Part shown: positions 34,865 to 43,663 of the stretch, in pieces | Position numbering within the stretch: position 1 is the first letter of the stretch | Layout: each line of letters begins with the position of its first letter | NCBI GenBank assembly: GCA_019359235.1 | Contig: JAHHHT010000026.1 | Span: 54,527-118,526 of the forward strand | Direction of reading: 5' to 3' | Length of the DNA stretch: 64,000 bases | Source of the DNA: Oscillatoria princeps RMCB-10 | GTDB taxonomy: Bacteria; Cyanobacteriota; Cyanobacteriia; Cyanobacteriales; Oscillatoriaceae | The notes under the pieces: model-generated | What the model was told of the DNA's origin: nothing | What the model saw: the letters and a program-made list of their open reading frames with translations, nothing else | Databases searched by the model: none | Position numbers and translations under genes: made by a program

Positions 34865-36085
34865 ATGAGCAGGCCAAAACGAATCGGTGTCCTCACCAGT
34901 GGGGGGGACTGTCCGGGTTTAAACGCCGTGATCCGCTCAGTCGTCAAATGTTCCACGCGCAAAGGCTGGGAGGTGTACGGTATCCCCTACGGAACTGATG
35001 GCTTAATAGAAGTAGCCAGAGGCAACACCAAGCCAGAAGACCTGAAGTTAAGAGAGCACGGCTATAATATACCAGGATTGCTTCAGGGGCTAGATGTTTT
35101 GCAATTCCTCAGCGGTAGCGTTCTGGGATCTCTCAGTAAAGGAGACACGGACAAGTTCGCTGACGAGATTATTAAGGGCTACGAGATATTGCAGCTAGAT
35201 GGCTTGATTGCCATCGGGGGGGACGGGAGCTTAGATATTATCTACAATTTAGCACAGAAAGGAAACTGGAATCTGATCGGAATACCGAAAACCATCGATA
35301 ACGACGTTCCGTTTACAGAGCGCTCAGTCGGATTCGACACGGCGGTGTCCACGGTTACAGAAGCGCTTTACGACCTCACCTTCACAGCAGCCTCTCACGA
35401 GCGCGTCATGGTGGTTGAGGTGATGGGGCGGGATGCCGGTCACTTGGGACTCCACGCCGGGATTGCCGGTGGGGCGGATATCATTTTGATTCCCGAACTG
35501 ACTCCCACCCTGAATGATGCTGTAGTGGAGCAAATTTGTGAGAAAATTGCCTCATTCCGTCACGAAAAGCGCAAATTTGCCTTAGTTGTTGTTGCGGAGG
35601 GCGTCAAAAATTACCAAGGGAAAAAAGAAAAGGCGATTGGCGAGTATGTAGCCAAGCAGATTAAAGACTACAGCAACAAACTGTGCGCTCTCGACCGCAA
35701 GCAGTTCTGCGGGATGGATGAGGTGGACACTCGCGTCACGGTTCTCGGTCACTTGCAGCGCAGCGGAACTCCTTCCTCTGCAGACCGGCTGCTGGCTACC
35801 TCTTTTGGGAGAGCGGCGGTGGATTTAATCGCGAATCAGGAGTACAACCAACTGGTGGTTTGGAGAAACGGAGAAGTTCAGACTGAACCCTTGGATAAGG
35901 TGATTCGTCTGGTGAGAAAGTGCCATCTAGAAAATCGCTGTCCGTCGCCGGTAAACCCCAATGGCTTTATGGTGCAAACAGCGCGATCCCTAGGCATCTA
36001 TGTCGGGGACTTGACACCCTCTGTCAACGGTGGCGCTGAAAGCAAGACTGACGCACCCAGTTTGGTGCTAGAACCTGTTCCATAG
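34865..36085 (+). CDS. pfkA: 6-phosphofructokinase (single-domain, PfkA family)
   Basis: A 406-residue phosphofructokinase for fructose 6-phosphate phosphorylation in glycolysis. N-terminal [13 protein letters not shown] is the nucleotide-binding loop, IGGDGS (117-122) the donor-site motif and PKTIDND (141-147) the catalytic motif with its Asp base. Gly at the GGDGS position is typical of ATP users; Lys in PKTIDND in place of Gly is typical of the mixed 'group III' or PPi-related branch, so the phosphoryl donor is probably ATP but not certain. [19 protein letters not shown] and [18 protein letters not shown] are further family motifs. A purine-rich AGGAAGAGGAAG precedes the ATG. A second, fused PFK gene lies 4.5 kb downstream. 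Confidence 0.93.
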   Translation: MSRPKRIGVLTSGGDCPGLNAVIRSVVKCSTRKGWEVYGIPYGTDGLIEVARGNTKPEDLKLREHGYNIPGLLQGLDVLQFLSGSVLGSLSKGDTDKFADEIIKGYEILQLDGLIAIGGDGSLDIIYNLAQKGNWNLIGIPKTIDNDVPFTERSVGFDTAVSTVTEALYDLTFTAASHERVMVVEVMGRDAGHLGLHAGIAGGADIILIPELTPTLNDAVVEQICEKIASFRHEKRKFALVVVAEGVKNYQGKKEKAIGEYVAKQIKDYSNKLCALDRKQFCGMDEVDTRVTVLGHLQRSGTPSSADRLLATSFGRAAVDLIANQEYNQLVVWRNGEVQTEPLDKVIRLVRKCHLENRCPSPVNPNGFMVQTARSLGIYVGDLTPSVNGGAESKTDAPSLVLEPVP

Positions 36086-36611
36086 TTGGGTGTGTGACGC
36101 GCCAGCGTCACGCACCTCACTCCTTTCGACAAGGAACGCACCCCACTCCTTCCAATCCTTTCGGCAAGTTAAGCCAGTATTGAGAACTGTTACGCAACAT
36201 CAATAATCATCTCAAACTCTAGCGCACTCTATTCGCACAGACTAAACTGATATCATGTGCGGTAGCCTCACTTTTGTATAGTCGGGGCTGGTGGAGAGAC
36301 AATCTTTACTTCGCCCTTATGAAGGGATGTGCAAAAAAGGGATGCTTCCGAGTGAACCCGCCCTAACGGGGGTGGGGAATGATGCCACCGGATTTGATAA
36401 CCCAAGTTGCTACCTAAGGAGGCTTTGACTTGAAAATGTTTGTAGTTGGGCTTTAGCCCTACCGTCGGGTTCTGACCCACACATTTTCATTGGTGGCGGT
36501 GTGCGCAGTTCATCGCGACTGCCTCCAAAAGTTGCAACTTTGGTTAAGTAGCAACTTGAGTTTGATATGAAACGCAGGACATACTTATTCTAAAAGCAAA
36601 GGGATATCGGG
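36086..36611. other. Non-coding region with dispersed repeats
   Basis: No gene is supported between pfkA and the first serpin. A TGTAGTTGGGCTTTAGCCCTACC unit at about 36439-36461 belongs to the family found in tandem at 46714-46870. The stretch CCAAGTTGCTACCTAAGGAGGC, also met at about 39983 and 40255 as CCCAAGTTGCTAC, marks another dispersed sequence. The last 50 bases are AT-rich and may hold the serpin promoter. Confidence 0.5.
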
Positions 36612-37919
36612 ATGAAAGAGCGCGGACAAAAAAAAGGGAAAGCCCTCGCTGTCTTGGGACTGGCAACCTTGCTGGGTATCTCAGGCGGGTGCGTGACTAA
36701 AAATCAGATGTCGGCGAGCGAAAATAGTCAGGAGACGGCGAGCGAAAATTGGCAGTGTCCTGGCGAGGTAAAGCTGTCCTCGATTGGCGATAAAAAGGTT
36801 GACCCCAAGGTAATTGCTGCCAATACGCGGTTTAGCTTCAAGCTATTTTCAGAAATCCTCAAACAGAACAGCCGCAACAATGTGTTTGTCTCCCCCTCCA
36901 GTGTAGCGCTCTCACTGGCAATGACCTACAACGGTGCCGGTGGCGAAACCCAGCAAGCAATGGCTAAGGTTCTAGAGTTACAGGGTACAGACCTAAAATC
37001 CCTAAACGAAGCTAATGCCATCTTGCAAGCTGGACTGGTGAAGGGAGATCCGAAAGTTGAAATCTCGGTGGCGAATTCTCTTTGGACAATTAATGGAGGA
37101 TCGTTCAAACCAGAATTTATCCAAAAAACTCACGATTTTTACAGCGCCAATGTCACGGCTTTGGATAGCTCAAATCCTGCCCCCACTATCAACGGCTGGG
37201 TCAAGCAGTGCACCCGGGGCAAAATAAGTAAAATAATCGACAAAAACGAAATAACTCCCGATCTAGCGTTGGTGCTAATCAACGCGGTGTACTTTAAGGG
37301 TATTTGGACTGTCCCCTTTAACAAGCGAGACACCGCAGACCGTCCCTTTACTCTGCTTGACGGTCGCCAAAAGCAGCAGCCAATGATGTCCCGAAAAGGG
37401 TGGTACAGCTATTCGGAAAATGAGCAGTTTCAGGCTGTAAGTTTGCCTTATGGCGACGGGCGGTTCAGCATGTATGTCTTTTTGCCCAAGCCAACTTCCA
37501 GTCTCGCTGAATTCTACAAAAACATCACCCCGGAAAACTGGCAAAGCTGGATGAATTCTTTTAGCCCCCGGGAGGGAGAACTCCAGCTACCCCGCTTCAA
37601 ACTGGAAGATAACATCGACCTTGGCAAGACACTGACAGACTTGGGGATGGGAGTAGCCTTTAGCAATGGGGCTGATTTTTCCGGTATGACACCCGTGCCG
37701 GTTAAAATTGGAAAAATCAAACAGAAAACCTTTGTGAAGGTAAACGAGGAAGGTACTGAAGCCGCAGCAGTCACTGAACAGGAGATGCGAGTTAAAGCGC
37801 CGGGGAATCCTCCTTCTAGAATTTTTCAGATGATTGTTGACCGGCCTTTCTTTTGTGCTATTATAGATAATCAAACGGGAACCATTCTGTTCATGGGTTC
37901 AATTGTGGAGCCGCAGTAA
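36612..37919 (+). CDS. Serpin-family protease inhibitor, lipoprotein-like (first of a tandem pair)
   Basis: A 435-residue serpin. The N-terminus is basic, then hydrophobic and ends LLGISGGC, a near-lipobox that suggests an envelope-anchored lipoprotein cut before Cys27. The body shows serpin landmarks: NTRFSFKLFSEILKQN, NVFVSPSSVALSLAMTYNGA, NAVYFKGIWTVPFNKRDT and the C-terminal DRPFFCAIIDNQTGTILFMG. The reactive-centre hinge NEEGTEAAAVTEQ fits the inhibitory consensus (Glu-Gly-Thr followed by small residues), so it should be able to trap a protease. The scissile bond lies somewhere in EMRVKAPGNPP and cannot be fixed by eye. A paralogue with an altered hinge follows after 740 bases. AAAGGGATATCGGG precedes the ATG. 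Confidence 0.93.
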   Translation: MKERGQKKGKALAVLGLATLLGISGGCVTKNQMSASENSQETASENWQCPGEVKLSSIGDKKVDPKVIAANTRFSFKLFSEILKQNSRNNVFVSPSSVALSLAMTYNGAGGETQQAMAKVLELQGTDLKSLNEANAILQAGLVKGDPKVEISVANSLWTINGGSFKPEFIQKTHDFYSANVTALDSSNPAPTINGWVKQCTRGKISKIIDKNEITPDLALVLINAVYFKGIWTVPFNKRDTADRPFTLLDGRQKQQPMMSRKGWYSYSENEQFQAVSLPYGDGRFSMYVFLPKPTSSLAEFYKNITPENWQSWMNSFSPREGELQLPRFKLEDNIDLGKTLTDLGMGVAFSNGADFSGMTPVPVKIGKIKQKTFVKVNEEGTEAAAVTEQEMRVKAPGNPPSRIFQMIVDRPFFCAIIDNQTGTILFMGSIVEPQ

Positions 37920-37957
37920 AGGAAGTTGGCGGAGAGGGCGATTGCTGCCCTTGAATG

Positions 37958-38352
37958 TCAGGAGGCGAGCGGGGGGGGAGACTCCTGCGGGGGGAGACTC
38001 CTGCGGGGGGGGAGACGCCTGCGGGGGGAGACGCGATAAATCGCGTCTCTACAAGAGGGGGGGAGACTCCTGCGGGGGGGAGACGCCTGCGGGGGGAGAC
38101 GCGATAAATCGCGTCTCTACAAGAGGGGGGGAGACTCCTGCGGGGGGGAGACTCCTGCGGGGGGAGACGCGATAAATCGCGTCTCTACAAGAGGGGGGGA
38201 GACGCCAGCGGGGGGGAGACTCCTGCGGGGGGAGACTCCTGCGGGGGGGAGACGCGATAAATCGCGTCTCTACAAGAGGGGGGGAGACGCCAGCGGGGGG
38301 GAGACTCCTGCGGGGGGGAGACGCGATTTATCGCGTCTCTACAAGAGAGGGG
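37958..38352. repeat. GC-rich minisatellite containing GAGACGCGATAAATCGCGTCTC palindromes
   Basis: About 400 bases of tandem, slightly varying units. Each consists of one to three GGGGGGAGACTCCTGC or GGGGGGAGACGCCTGC segments followed by the palindrome GAGACGCGATAAATCGCGTCTC and TACAAGAG. Five palindromes are visible; the last is a variant with ATTTAT in the centre. The same palindrome occurs singly or in variants at about 50583, 60205 and 62021. The array separates the two serpin genes. Open frames across it are composition artefacts. The remaining DNA to 38659 shows no gene. Confidence 0.85.
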
Positions 38353-38659
38353 GGGGTGGGGTTCATCCCTGGAATGTGCAATGGCTGTTAATTGAACCCG
38401 CAGCTGCGACGTGATAAGAAGCCAGTATTTAGAACCCTTCCACGAGTTCGATAATAATCTCAGCTCTCATTTATAAAAAAAAAGTCAAGCCACAAAAAAC
38501 CGGGTTTATAACTCTCTCTTCTCTTTCCTTGGCGCTCTACCCTGCGGGAAGCCGCTGGCGCGTCTATGGCGTCTTGGCGGTTTATAAAAAAAAACCACAA
38601 CTATAACCGCTATACTTAAAAATGCAAATACTAACTAAAAAAGCCAAAGAGCTATCGGC

Positions 38660-39937
38660 ATGAAGAATCGCAGGCAAAAAAAAAGAATAGCCCTCGCCGC
38701 CGGACTGGCAGCCTTTCTGGGCATCTCAGTCTGGTTCGCCATTACAGCTGTGAAGCCAGCGATTGACACTTGGCAGTGCACCGGCCAAGTAAAGCTGTCC
38801 TCAATTAGCGAGAAACCGGTTGACCCCAAGCTAATTGCTGCCAATACGCGGTTTAGCTTCAAACTTTTCTCACAAATCCTCAAAGAGAACAGCGGCAAAA
38901 ATGTGTTTGTCTCGCCCCCGGGCGTGGCGCTGGCACTCTCGATACTCTATAATGCTGCCGGGGGCGAAACCCAGCAAGCAATGGCTAAGGTTCTAGAGTT
39001 AGAGATTACAGAACCAAACGCCCTAAACCAAGCCAATGCCATCTGGGAAGCGGGACTGGTGAGGACAGAACCGGAAATTGCCATCTCGCTGGCGAATTCC
39101 CTGTGGGCAAATGAGAGACTTCTTTTAAAAGAAGAATTTATCCAAAAAGCTCAGGATTTCTACAGCGCCAAGGTGACAGTAGTGGATTTTGCCGGCCCAA
39201 AAACAAAACCCGCCCTCGACGGCTGGGTCAGCCACTGCACCAGGGGGAAAATCAGTCAAGTCACCGACACAATTAAACCCGATACAGTGCTGTTCCTAGT
39301 CAGCGCCGTTTCCTTCCAGGGTATGTGGGCGGATTCCTTTAACAAGCTAGAGACTGCAGAGCGTTTCTTTACGCTGCTTGACGGTCGCAAAAAGCAGCAC
39401 CCAGTCATTTCCAGAGAGGGGTGGTACAGCTATTATGAAAACGAGAAGTTCCAAGCAGTTAGTTTGCCTTATGGCGACCGGCGGTTCAGCCTGCATGTTT
39501 TTCTGCCAAAGCCAGCTTCCAGTCTCGTCGAATTATACAAAAACCTCACCCTGGAAAACTGGCAAAGATGGATAACTGCCTTTAGCGTTCAGCAAGGACA
39601 GATCCAGCTACCCCACTTAAAACTGGAGTCTGACACCGACCTTAACAAGACACTGACAGACTTGGGGATGGGAGTAGCCTTCAACCGGGGGGCAGATTTT
39701 TCCGGTATAGCACCCCAGGTTTTTCTTGACCAAATCAAACAGAAAACCTTTGTGGAGATCGGCGAGAAAGGCACAAAAGCCCCAGCAGTGACTCGCGCAA
39801 CCGCCAAAGCGGCGTCGAAGAACGCACCCCCTCCTAAAATTTTTCAGATGATTGCTGACCGGCCTTTCTTTTGTGCTATAATAGATAATCGAACGGGAAG
39901 CATTGTGTTAATGGGGTCAGTTGTAGAGCCGCAGTAG
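38660..39937 (+). CDS. Serpin-family protein with altered hinge (second of a tandem pair)
   Basis: A 425-residue serpin clearly paralogous to its upstream neighbour (shared NTRFSFKLFSQILKENSG, ETQQAMAKVLELE, TLTDLGMGVAF, MIADRPFFCAIIDNRTG). The N-terminus is a basic segment plus one hydrophobic helix (about 10-32) without a lipobox Cys, so it is a membrane-anchored or secreted protein. The reactive-centre hinge reads EKGTKAPAVTRATAKAAS: a Lys replaces the acidic P13-side residue and a Pro sits where inhibitory serpins carry small residues, which may slow or block loop insertion. It may inhibit a different protease or have become non-inhibitory. The start at 38660 follows weakly purine-rich sequence. 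Confidence 0.92.
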   Translation: MKNRRQKKRIALAAGLAAFLGISVWFAITAVKPAIDTWQCTGQVKLSSISEKPVDPKLIAANTRFSFKLFSQILKENSGKNVFVSPPGVALALSILYNAAGGETQQAMAKVLELEITEPNALNQANAIWEAGLVRTEPEIAISLANSLWANERLLLKEEFIQKAQDFYSAKVTVVDFAGPKTKPALDGWVSHCTRGKISQVTDTIKPDTVLFLVSAVSFQGMWADSFNKLETAERFFTLLDGRKKQHPVISREGWYSYYENEKFQAVSLPYGDRRFSLHVFLPKPASSLVELYKNLTLENWQRWITAFSVQQGQIQLPHLKLESDTDLNKTLTDLGMGVAFNRGADFSGIAPQVFLDQIKQKTFVEIGEKGTKAPAVTRATAKAASKNAPPPKIFQMIADRPFFCAIIDNRTGSIVLMGSVVEPQ

Positions 39938-40643
39938 GGTGGGTGATGCGCTTCGCGTCACCCACCTCAAAATCTTATATAACCCAAGTTGCTACCTACA
40001 AGTCATTGCATCCAGATCCCCCCAAACCCCCCTTAAAAAGGGGGGCTTTGAGATTGTCCCCCCCCTTTTGAAGGGGGGGCTAGGGGGGGATCTCCACGCT
40101 CGTACTGCGTGCGTAGCAACTTGGGTTATATAGCAGTTCTAAATGATTTGCTCAACCGCTGCGGGCCCAGAACCCCGGTTTCTTTAAGAAACCGGTTTTC
40201 TGAAATTTACGCGACTCAACTGGGATGGTGGCCGCTTGTAGCGTTTCTATTTTAACCCAGGTTGCTACTTAAGTCGGCGCAGCCGAGAGAGCGGCGTTCC
40301 CAGCTCAAGCTGGGAACGAGGGGAATCCTGTCGGATATCATGCCGGTGGCATCCTTATGGCGCAGACTGTCGGGAAGGCGATGAATCCCAACTCTACAAT
40401 ATCAGCTACCGGACACGAGCTGGCTCGCAGATCGTTAAAAAACTTCAAAGAATAGACACCAACTCGCCGGCACGCTCTATCCTAGTTATCGTAAAAATTC
40501 TCTTCCCGGGGAAGTGCCGGCGAAACAACAGCCAGAAGGCACGAGCGAGTGCGGAAAAAAGGGCGTTTCTCTGGAACTGTCCCGGGAGAAATTTGCGGCT
40601 TGGCGTGCCGAGCGAACGCTATAGAGTGTAAAACGGTAACGGT
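39938..40643. other. Non-coding region with several dispersed repeats
   Basis: An inverted repeat of the CCCCCTTAAAAAGGGGG type lies at about 40028-40045, followed by CCCCCCCTTTTGAAGGGGGGG at 40059-40079. The phrase AACCCAAGTTGCTAC and its inverse GTAGCAACTTGGGTT flank this block (about 39981 and 40113-40127), so the whole 150-base unit looks like a mobile element with inverted ends. Further on are AACCCCGGTTTCTTTAAGAAACCGG (about 40171-40196) and a GTTCCCAGCTCAAGCTGGGAAC hairpin (about 40297-40318). No gene is supported to 40643. Confidence 0.6.
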
Positions 40644-42878
40644 ATGGTAGTGCTTTGTACAAAACGGATAGGCGTCTTAACCAGTGGCGGCGACTCGCCG
40701 GGGATGAACGCAGCAGTGCGGGCGGTGGTGCGCACCGCCCTAGAGCGTCAAGTCGAAGTGTGCGCTATCTATGAAGGCTACCAAGGCATGGTAGAGGGGG
40801 GCGATCGCATCCGCCTTGTGACCTGGGACAGCGTAGGGGGCATATTGCACAAAGGCGGAACAGAGATCGGCTCCGCTCGCTGCAAAGCTTTCCGCACCCG
40901 CGAAGGACGCCTGAAAGCAGCCCGCAACCTCCTGCAACACGCCATCGACGCCTTAGTCGCGATCGGGGGAGACGGGAGTCTCACCGGCGCAGACGTCTTC
41001 CGCGCCGAATGGCCAGAACTGCTGAAGGAACTGCTGGAGTCTGGCGAGATTTCCCAGGAACAAGCAGACTGTCACCCCGCTCTCGCCATAGTCGGACTGC
41101 CGGCTTCCATAGATAATGACATGTACGGAAGCGACATGACCCTGGGCACCGACACAGCCCTGCACCGGATTACCGAAGCCATTGACGCCATTTCCTCCAC
41201 CGCCGCCAGCCACCAGCGCACCTTTGTCGTAGAAGTCATGGGGCGCAACTGCGGCTATTTGGCGCTCATGGGGGCGCTCGCCACCGGCGCAGACTGGGTG
41301 TTCATTCCCGAATGCCCGCCCACAGACGACAGCTGGGAAGAGCAGATGTGCCAGGTGCTGAAAACGGGACGGGAGTCGGGACGCCGCGACAGTATTGTGA
41401 TTGTGGCAGAAGGTGCCAAAGACCGGCAGGGGAATCCGATCAGCGCCCAGTCTATCAAAGAACTCCTGGAAAACCGGCTCGATGAGGACACCCGCGTCAC
41501 GATTTTGGGTCACGTCCAGCGCGGCGGGGCTCCCAGCGTCTTCGACCGCAATTTAAGCACCATGCTCGGTCACGCCGCCGTCGAGTACATTCTGGAAGGC
41601 ACACCACAATCCGAGCCGGTGCTGATCGGCATGCGGGGGAACCGCATTGTCCACTCCCCCCTGATGCACTGCGTGGAGCGGACTCACGCCGTAGCCGGTG
41701 CGATCGCCCGAGGGGAGTACGACAAAGCAATGGAACTGCGGGGCAACAGCTTCAAAGAAGCCTACCACACCCTGGAAACCCTGATGCAAGCCCAGCCGCG
41801 CACCCCGGAACCCGGGCAGAAATCCTTGCGCTTCGCCGTGCTCAACGCCGGCTCCGCCGCACCGGGAATGAACACCGCAGTGCGGGCATTCGTGCGCCTC
41901 GGCATCGACAAAGGCCACACTATCCTGGGAATCGAACACGGTTTCCGGGGACTGGTGGAAGGCAACATCAAACAGCTGGACTGGCTGAGCGTCAGGGGCT
42001 GGGCCACCACCGGCGGCTCCGAACTGGGAACCAGCCGCAAAATTCCCAAAGCTAAAGATTTCTATGCGATCGCCCGACACATAGAAGAGCACAACATCCA
42101 GGGATTGCTGGTCATCGGCGGCTGGGTGGGTTACGAAGCCGCCTACGAGCTCTACGCCCAGCGGGACAACTACCCCGCCTTTAACATTCCCATCCTCTGC
42201 ATGCCGGCTAGCATTGACAACAACCTCCCCGGTTCCGAACTGAGCATCGGTGCGGATACGGCTCTCAACAACATCACAGAAGCCGTAGACAAGATTAAGC
42301 AGTCCGCTGTCGCCTCCAACCGCTGCTTTGTCGTTGAGGTGATGGGTCGCTACTGCGGCTATTTGGCCCTGATGAGCGGTTTAGCCACCGGCGCGGAACA
42401 AGTCTATCTCAACGAAGAAGGCATCACCCTCAGCCACCTGCAGCGCGACTTGTCCTACCTGATCGACGGCTTCAAGCGCGGCAAACGGGTGGGCTTGGTG
42501 ATTTGCAACGAAAATGCCAATCCAGTCTATAATTCGGATTTCATCAGCGCCATGTTTGCCGAAGAAGGCCAGCAGGTCTTCCAAGTGCGCAAAGCCATTT
42601 TGGGCCACTTGCAGCAGGGAGGCGACCCCTCGCCCTTCGACCGCATCCAAGCTACCCGATTCGCCGCCAAAAGCCTCGACTTTCTCATCCAAGAAGCTCA
42701 AAAGGCTTTACCGGCCAGTGCCTTTATCGGGTTGCAAGCAGGTCAGACCCAGTTCTTCGACCTCGGCGACTTCCCCCGCATGGTGGACAAAGAGCGCCAG
42801 CGCCCCAAACAGCAGTGGTGGCTGGACTGGCAGCTGATTTCTCGAATTCTCTCTCAGCCGGCACCAGGCGCTTGCTAG
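40644..42878 (+). CDS. Double-domain (eukaryote-type) phosphofructokinase with inactive C-terminal half
   Basis: A 744-residue protein made of two PFK domains in tandem. The N half (1-385) has [18 protein letters not shown] (108-112) and PASIDND (153-159) and should be catalytic. It includes the segment between these motifs (EWPELLKELLESGEIS) and phrases such as MGRNCGYLALMGALATGADW and LGHVQRGGAPSVFDR that closely resemble animal and fungal PFKs as I remember them. The C half (391-744) keeps the fold and MGRYCGYLAL but has GGWVG (492-496) for GGDGS and PASIDNN (521-527) for PASIDND, so it is probably regulatory, again as in eukaryotic PFK. Most bacterial PFKs are single domains. GTG at 40650 is an alternative start. 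It would supply a second, possibly allosterically complex, glycolytic entry. Confidence 0.9.
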   Translation: MVVLCTKRIGVLTSGGDSPGMNAAVRAVVRTALERQVEVCAIYEGYQGMVEGGDRIRLVTWDSVGGILHKGGTEIGSARCKAFRTREGRLKAARNLLQHAIDALVAIGGDGSLTGADVFRAEWPELLKELLESGEISQEQADCHPALAIVGLPASIDNDMYGSDMTLGTDTALHRITEAIDAISSTAASHQRTFVVEVMGRNCGYLALMGALATGADWVFIPECPPTDDSWEEQMCQVLKTGRESGRRDSIVIVAEGAKDRQGNPISAQSIKELLENRLDEDTRVTILGHVQRGGAPSVFDRNLSTMLGHAAVEYILEGTPQSEPVLIGMRGNRIVHSPLMHCVERTHAVAGAIARGEYDKAMELRGNSFKEAYHTLETLMQAQPRTPEPGQKSLRFAVLNAGSAAPGMNTAVRAFVRLGIDKGHTILGIEHGFRGLVEGNIKQLDWLSVRGWATTGGSELGTSRKIPKAKDFYAIARHIEEHNIQGLLVIGGWVGYEAAYELYAQRDNYPAFNIPILCMPASIDNNLPGSELSIGADTALNNITEAVDKIKQSAVASNRCFVVEVMGRYCGYLALMSGLATGAEQVYLNEEGITLSHLQRDLSYLIDGFKRGKRVGLVICNENANPVYNSDFISAMFAEEGQQVFQVRKAILGHLQQGGDPSPFDRIQATRFAAKSLDFLIQEAQKALPASAFIGLQAGQTQFFDLGDFPRMVDKERQRPKQQWWLDWQLISRILSQPAPGAC

Positions 42879-43663
42879 ATTGCAGGCGTATGCGGCTCTT
42901 AGAGCCTGTTTGTAAATTAATTGTTAAGGCCAGCAGGGGTGAGAAACCGGGTTTCTTTTCCTGGGTCAAGTGATATCTAATGGCCCACCAAGAAACCCGG
43001 TTTCTGGCAGGGGTGAGAAACCGGGTTTCTTTTGCTGGCCCACCAACCAACCCGGTTTCTGGCTCCTTCACTTTTCTTTATAAACAGTCTCTGAGCTAAC
43101 AGGAGTGCATTCTTTGAGCGGAAACAACTCCTGTCTCGCTCCAGAAGCCGGCGACCCGTTAATTTTTTAAAAAGCAATCAAGCGGAATCTCGGCAGTTCG
43201 AGGTAGAGCCTCAATCTTTTGGCTCCCGGAGAGTGCCGGGAAACAAGAAAAGGGGGCGACGATATGACATTAAATGTACAGCTACCGCAACCGCTGAAAA
43301 GCCCGGCTTTCCCTACAGTACGGTGGTTTGAGGCTGCCGGCAAGCCATTGGTAAACTGAGAAATGTTTATAATTGTAAAAAAAATGGGCGAACCCACATA
43401 AACCGTATATCCTGGCTGTCAGGAAAACTATCACTTGTGGTTCTCAAAAGCCTCGACAAGACGAAACGCTTGTATTAAGATGGAAACCTAGAGATGAATT
43501 TGGCTTTTCAGAAGCGGGGGCTAAAACCCCGTGGGGTTCCCCACATGAGCCGAGAAACTTGAAAAGTCAGCAGGTTGGGTTTGTGGCCACAGGGGGAGCG
43601 GGGGGAGAGAGTCTTTTCTAGAACTGAATCGCGCCAGTAGGATTGAAATGGAGGGTACAGGTT
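42879..43663. repeat. Non-coding region with AGAAACCGGGTTTCT palindromes
   Basis: Between 42945 and 43065 at least four GAAACCGGGTTTCTTTT or CAAGAAACCCGGTTTCTGG units alternate in orientation, with AGGGGTGAGAAACCGGG duplicated at 42935 and 43008. After 43080 no repeats or genes are apparent. At 43517-43551 a GGGGGCTAAAACCCCGTGGGGTTCCCC stretch can form a hairpin. The last 60 bases lead into the porin start. Confidence 0.65.

Noticed and set aside
37903..38175. Open frame across the GC-rich minisatellite
   Set aside because: The frame is produced by the repeats (Gly/Asp/Thr-rich translation) and starts inside the serpin gene in another frame.
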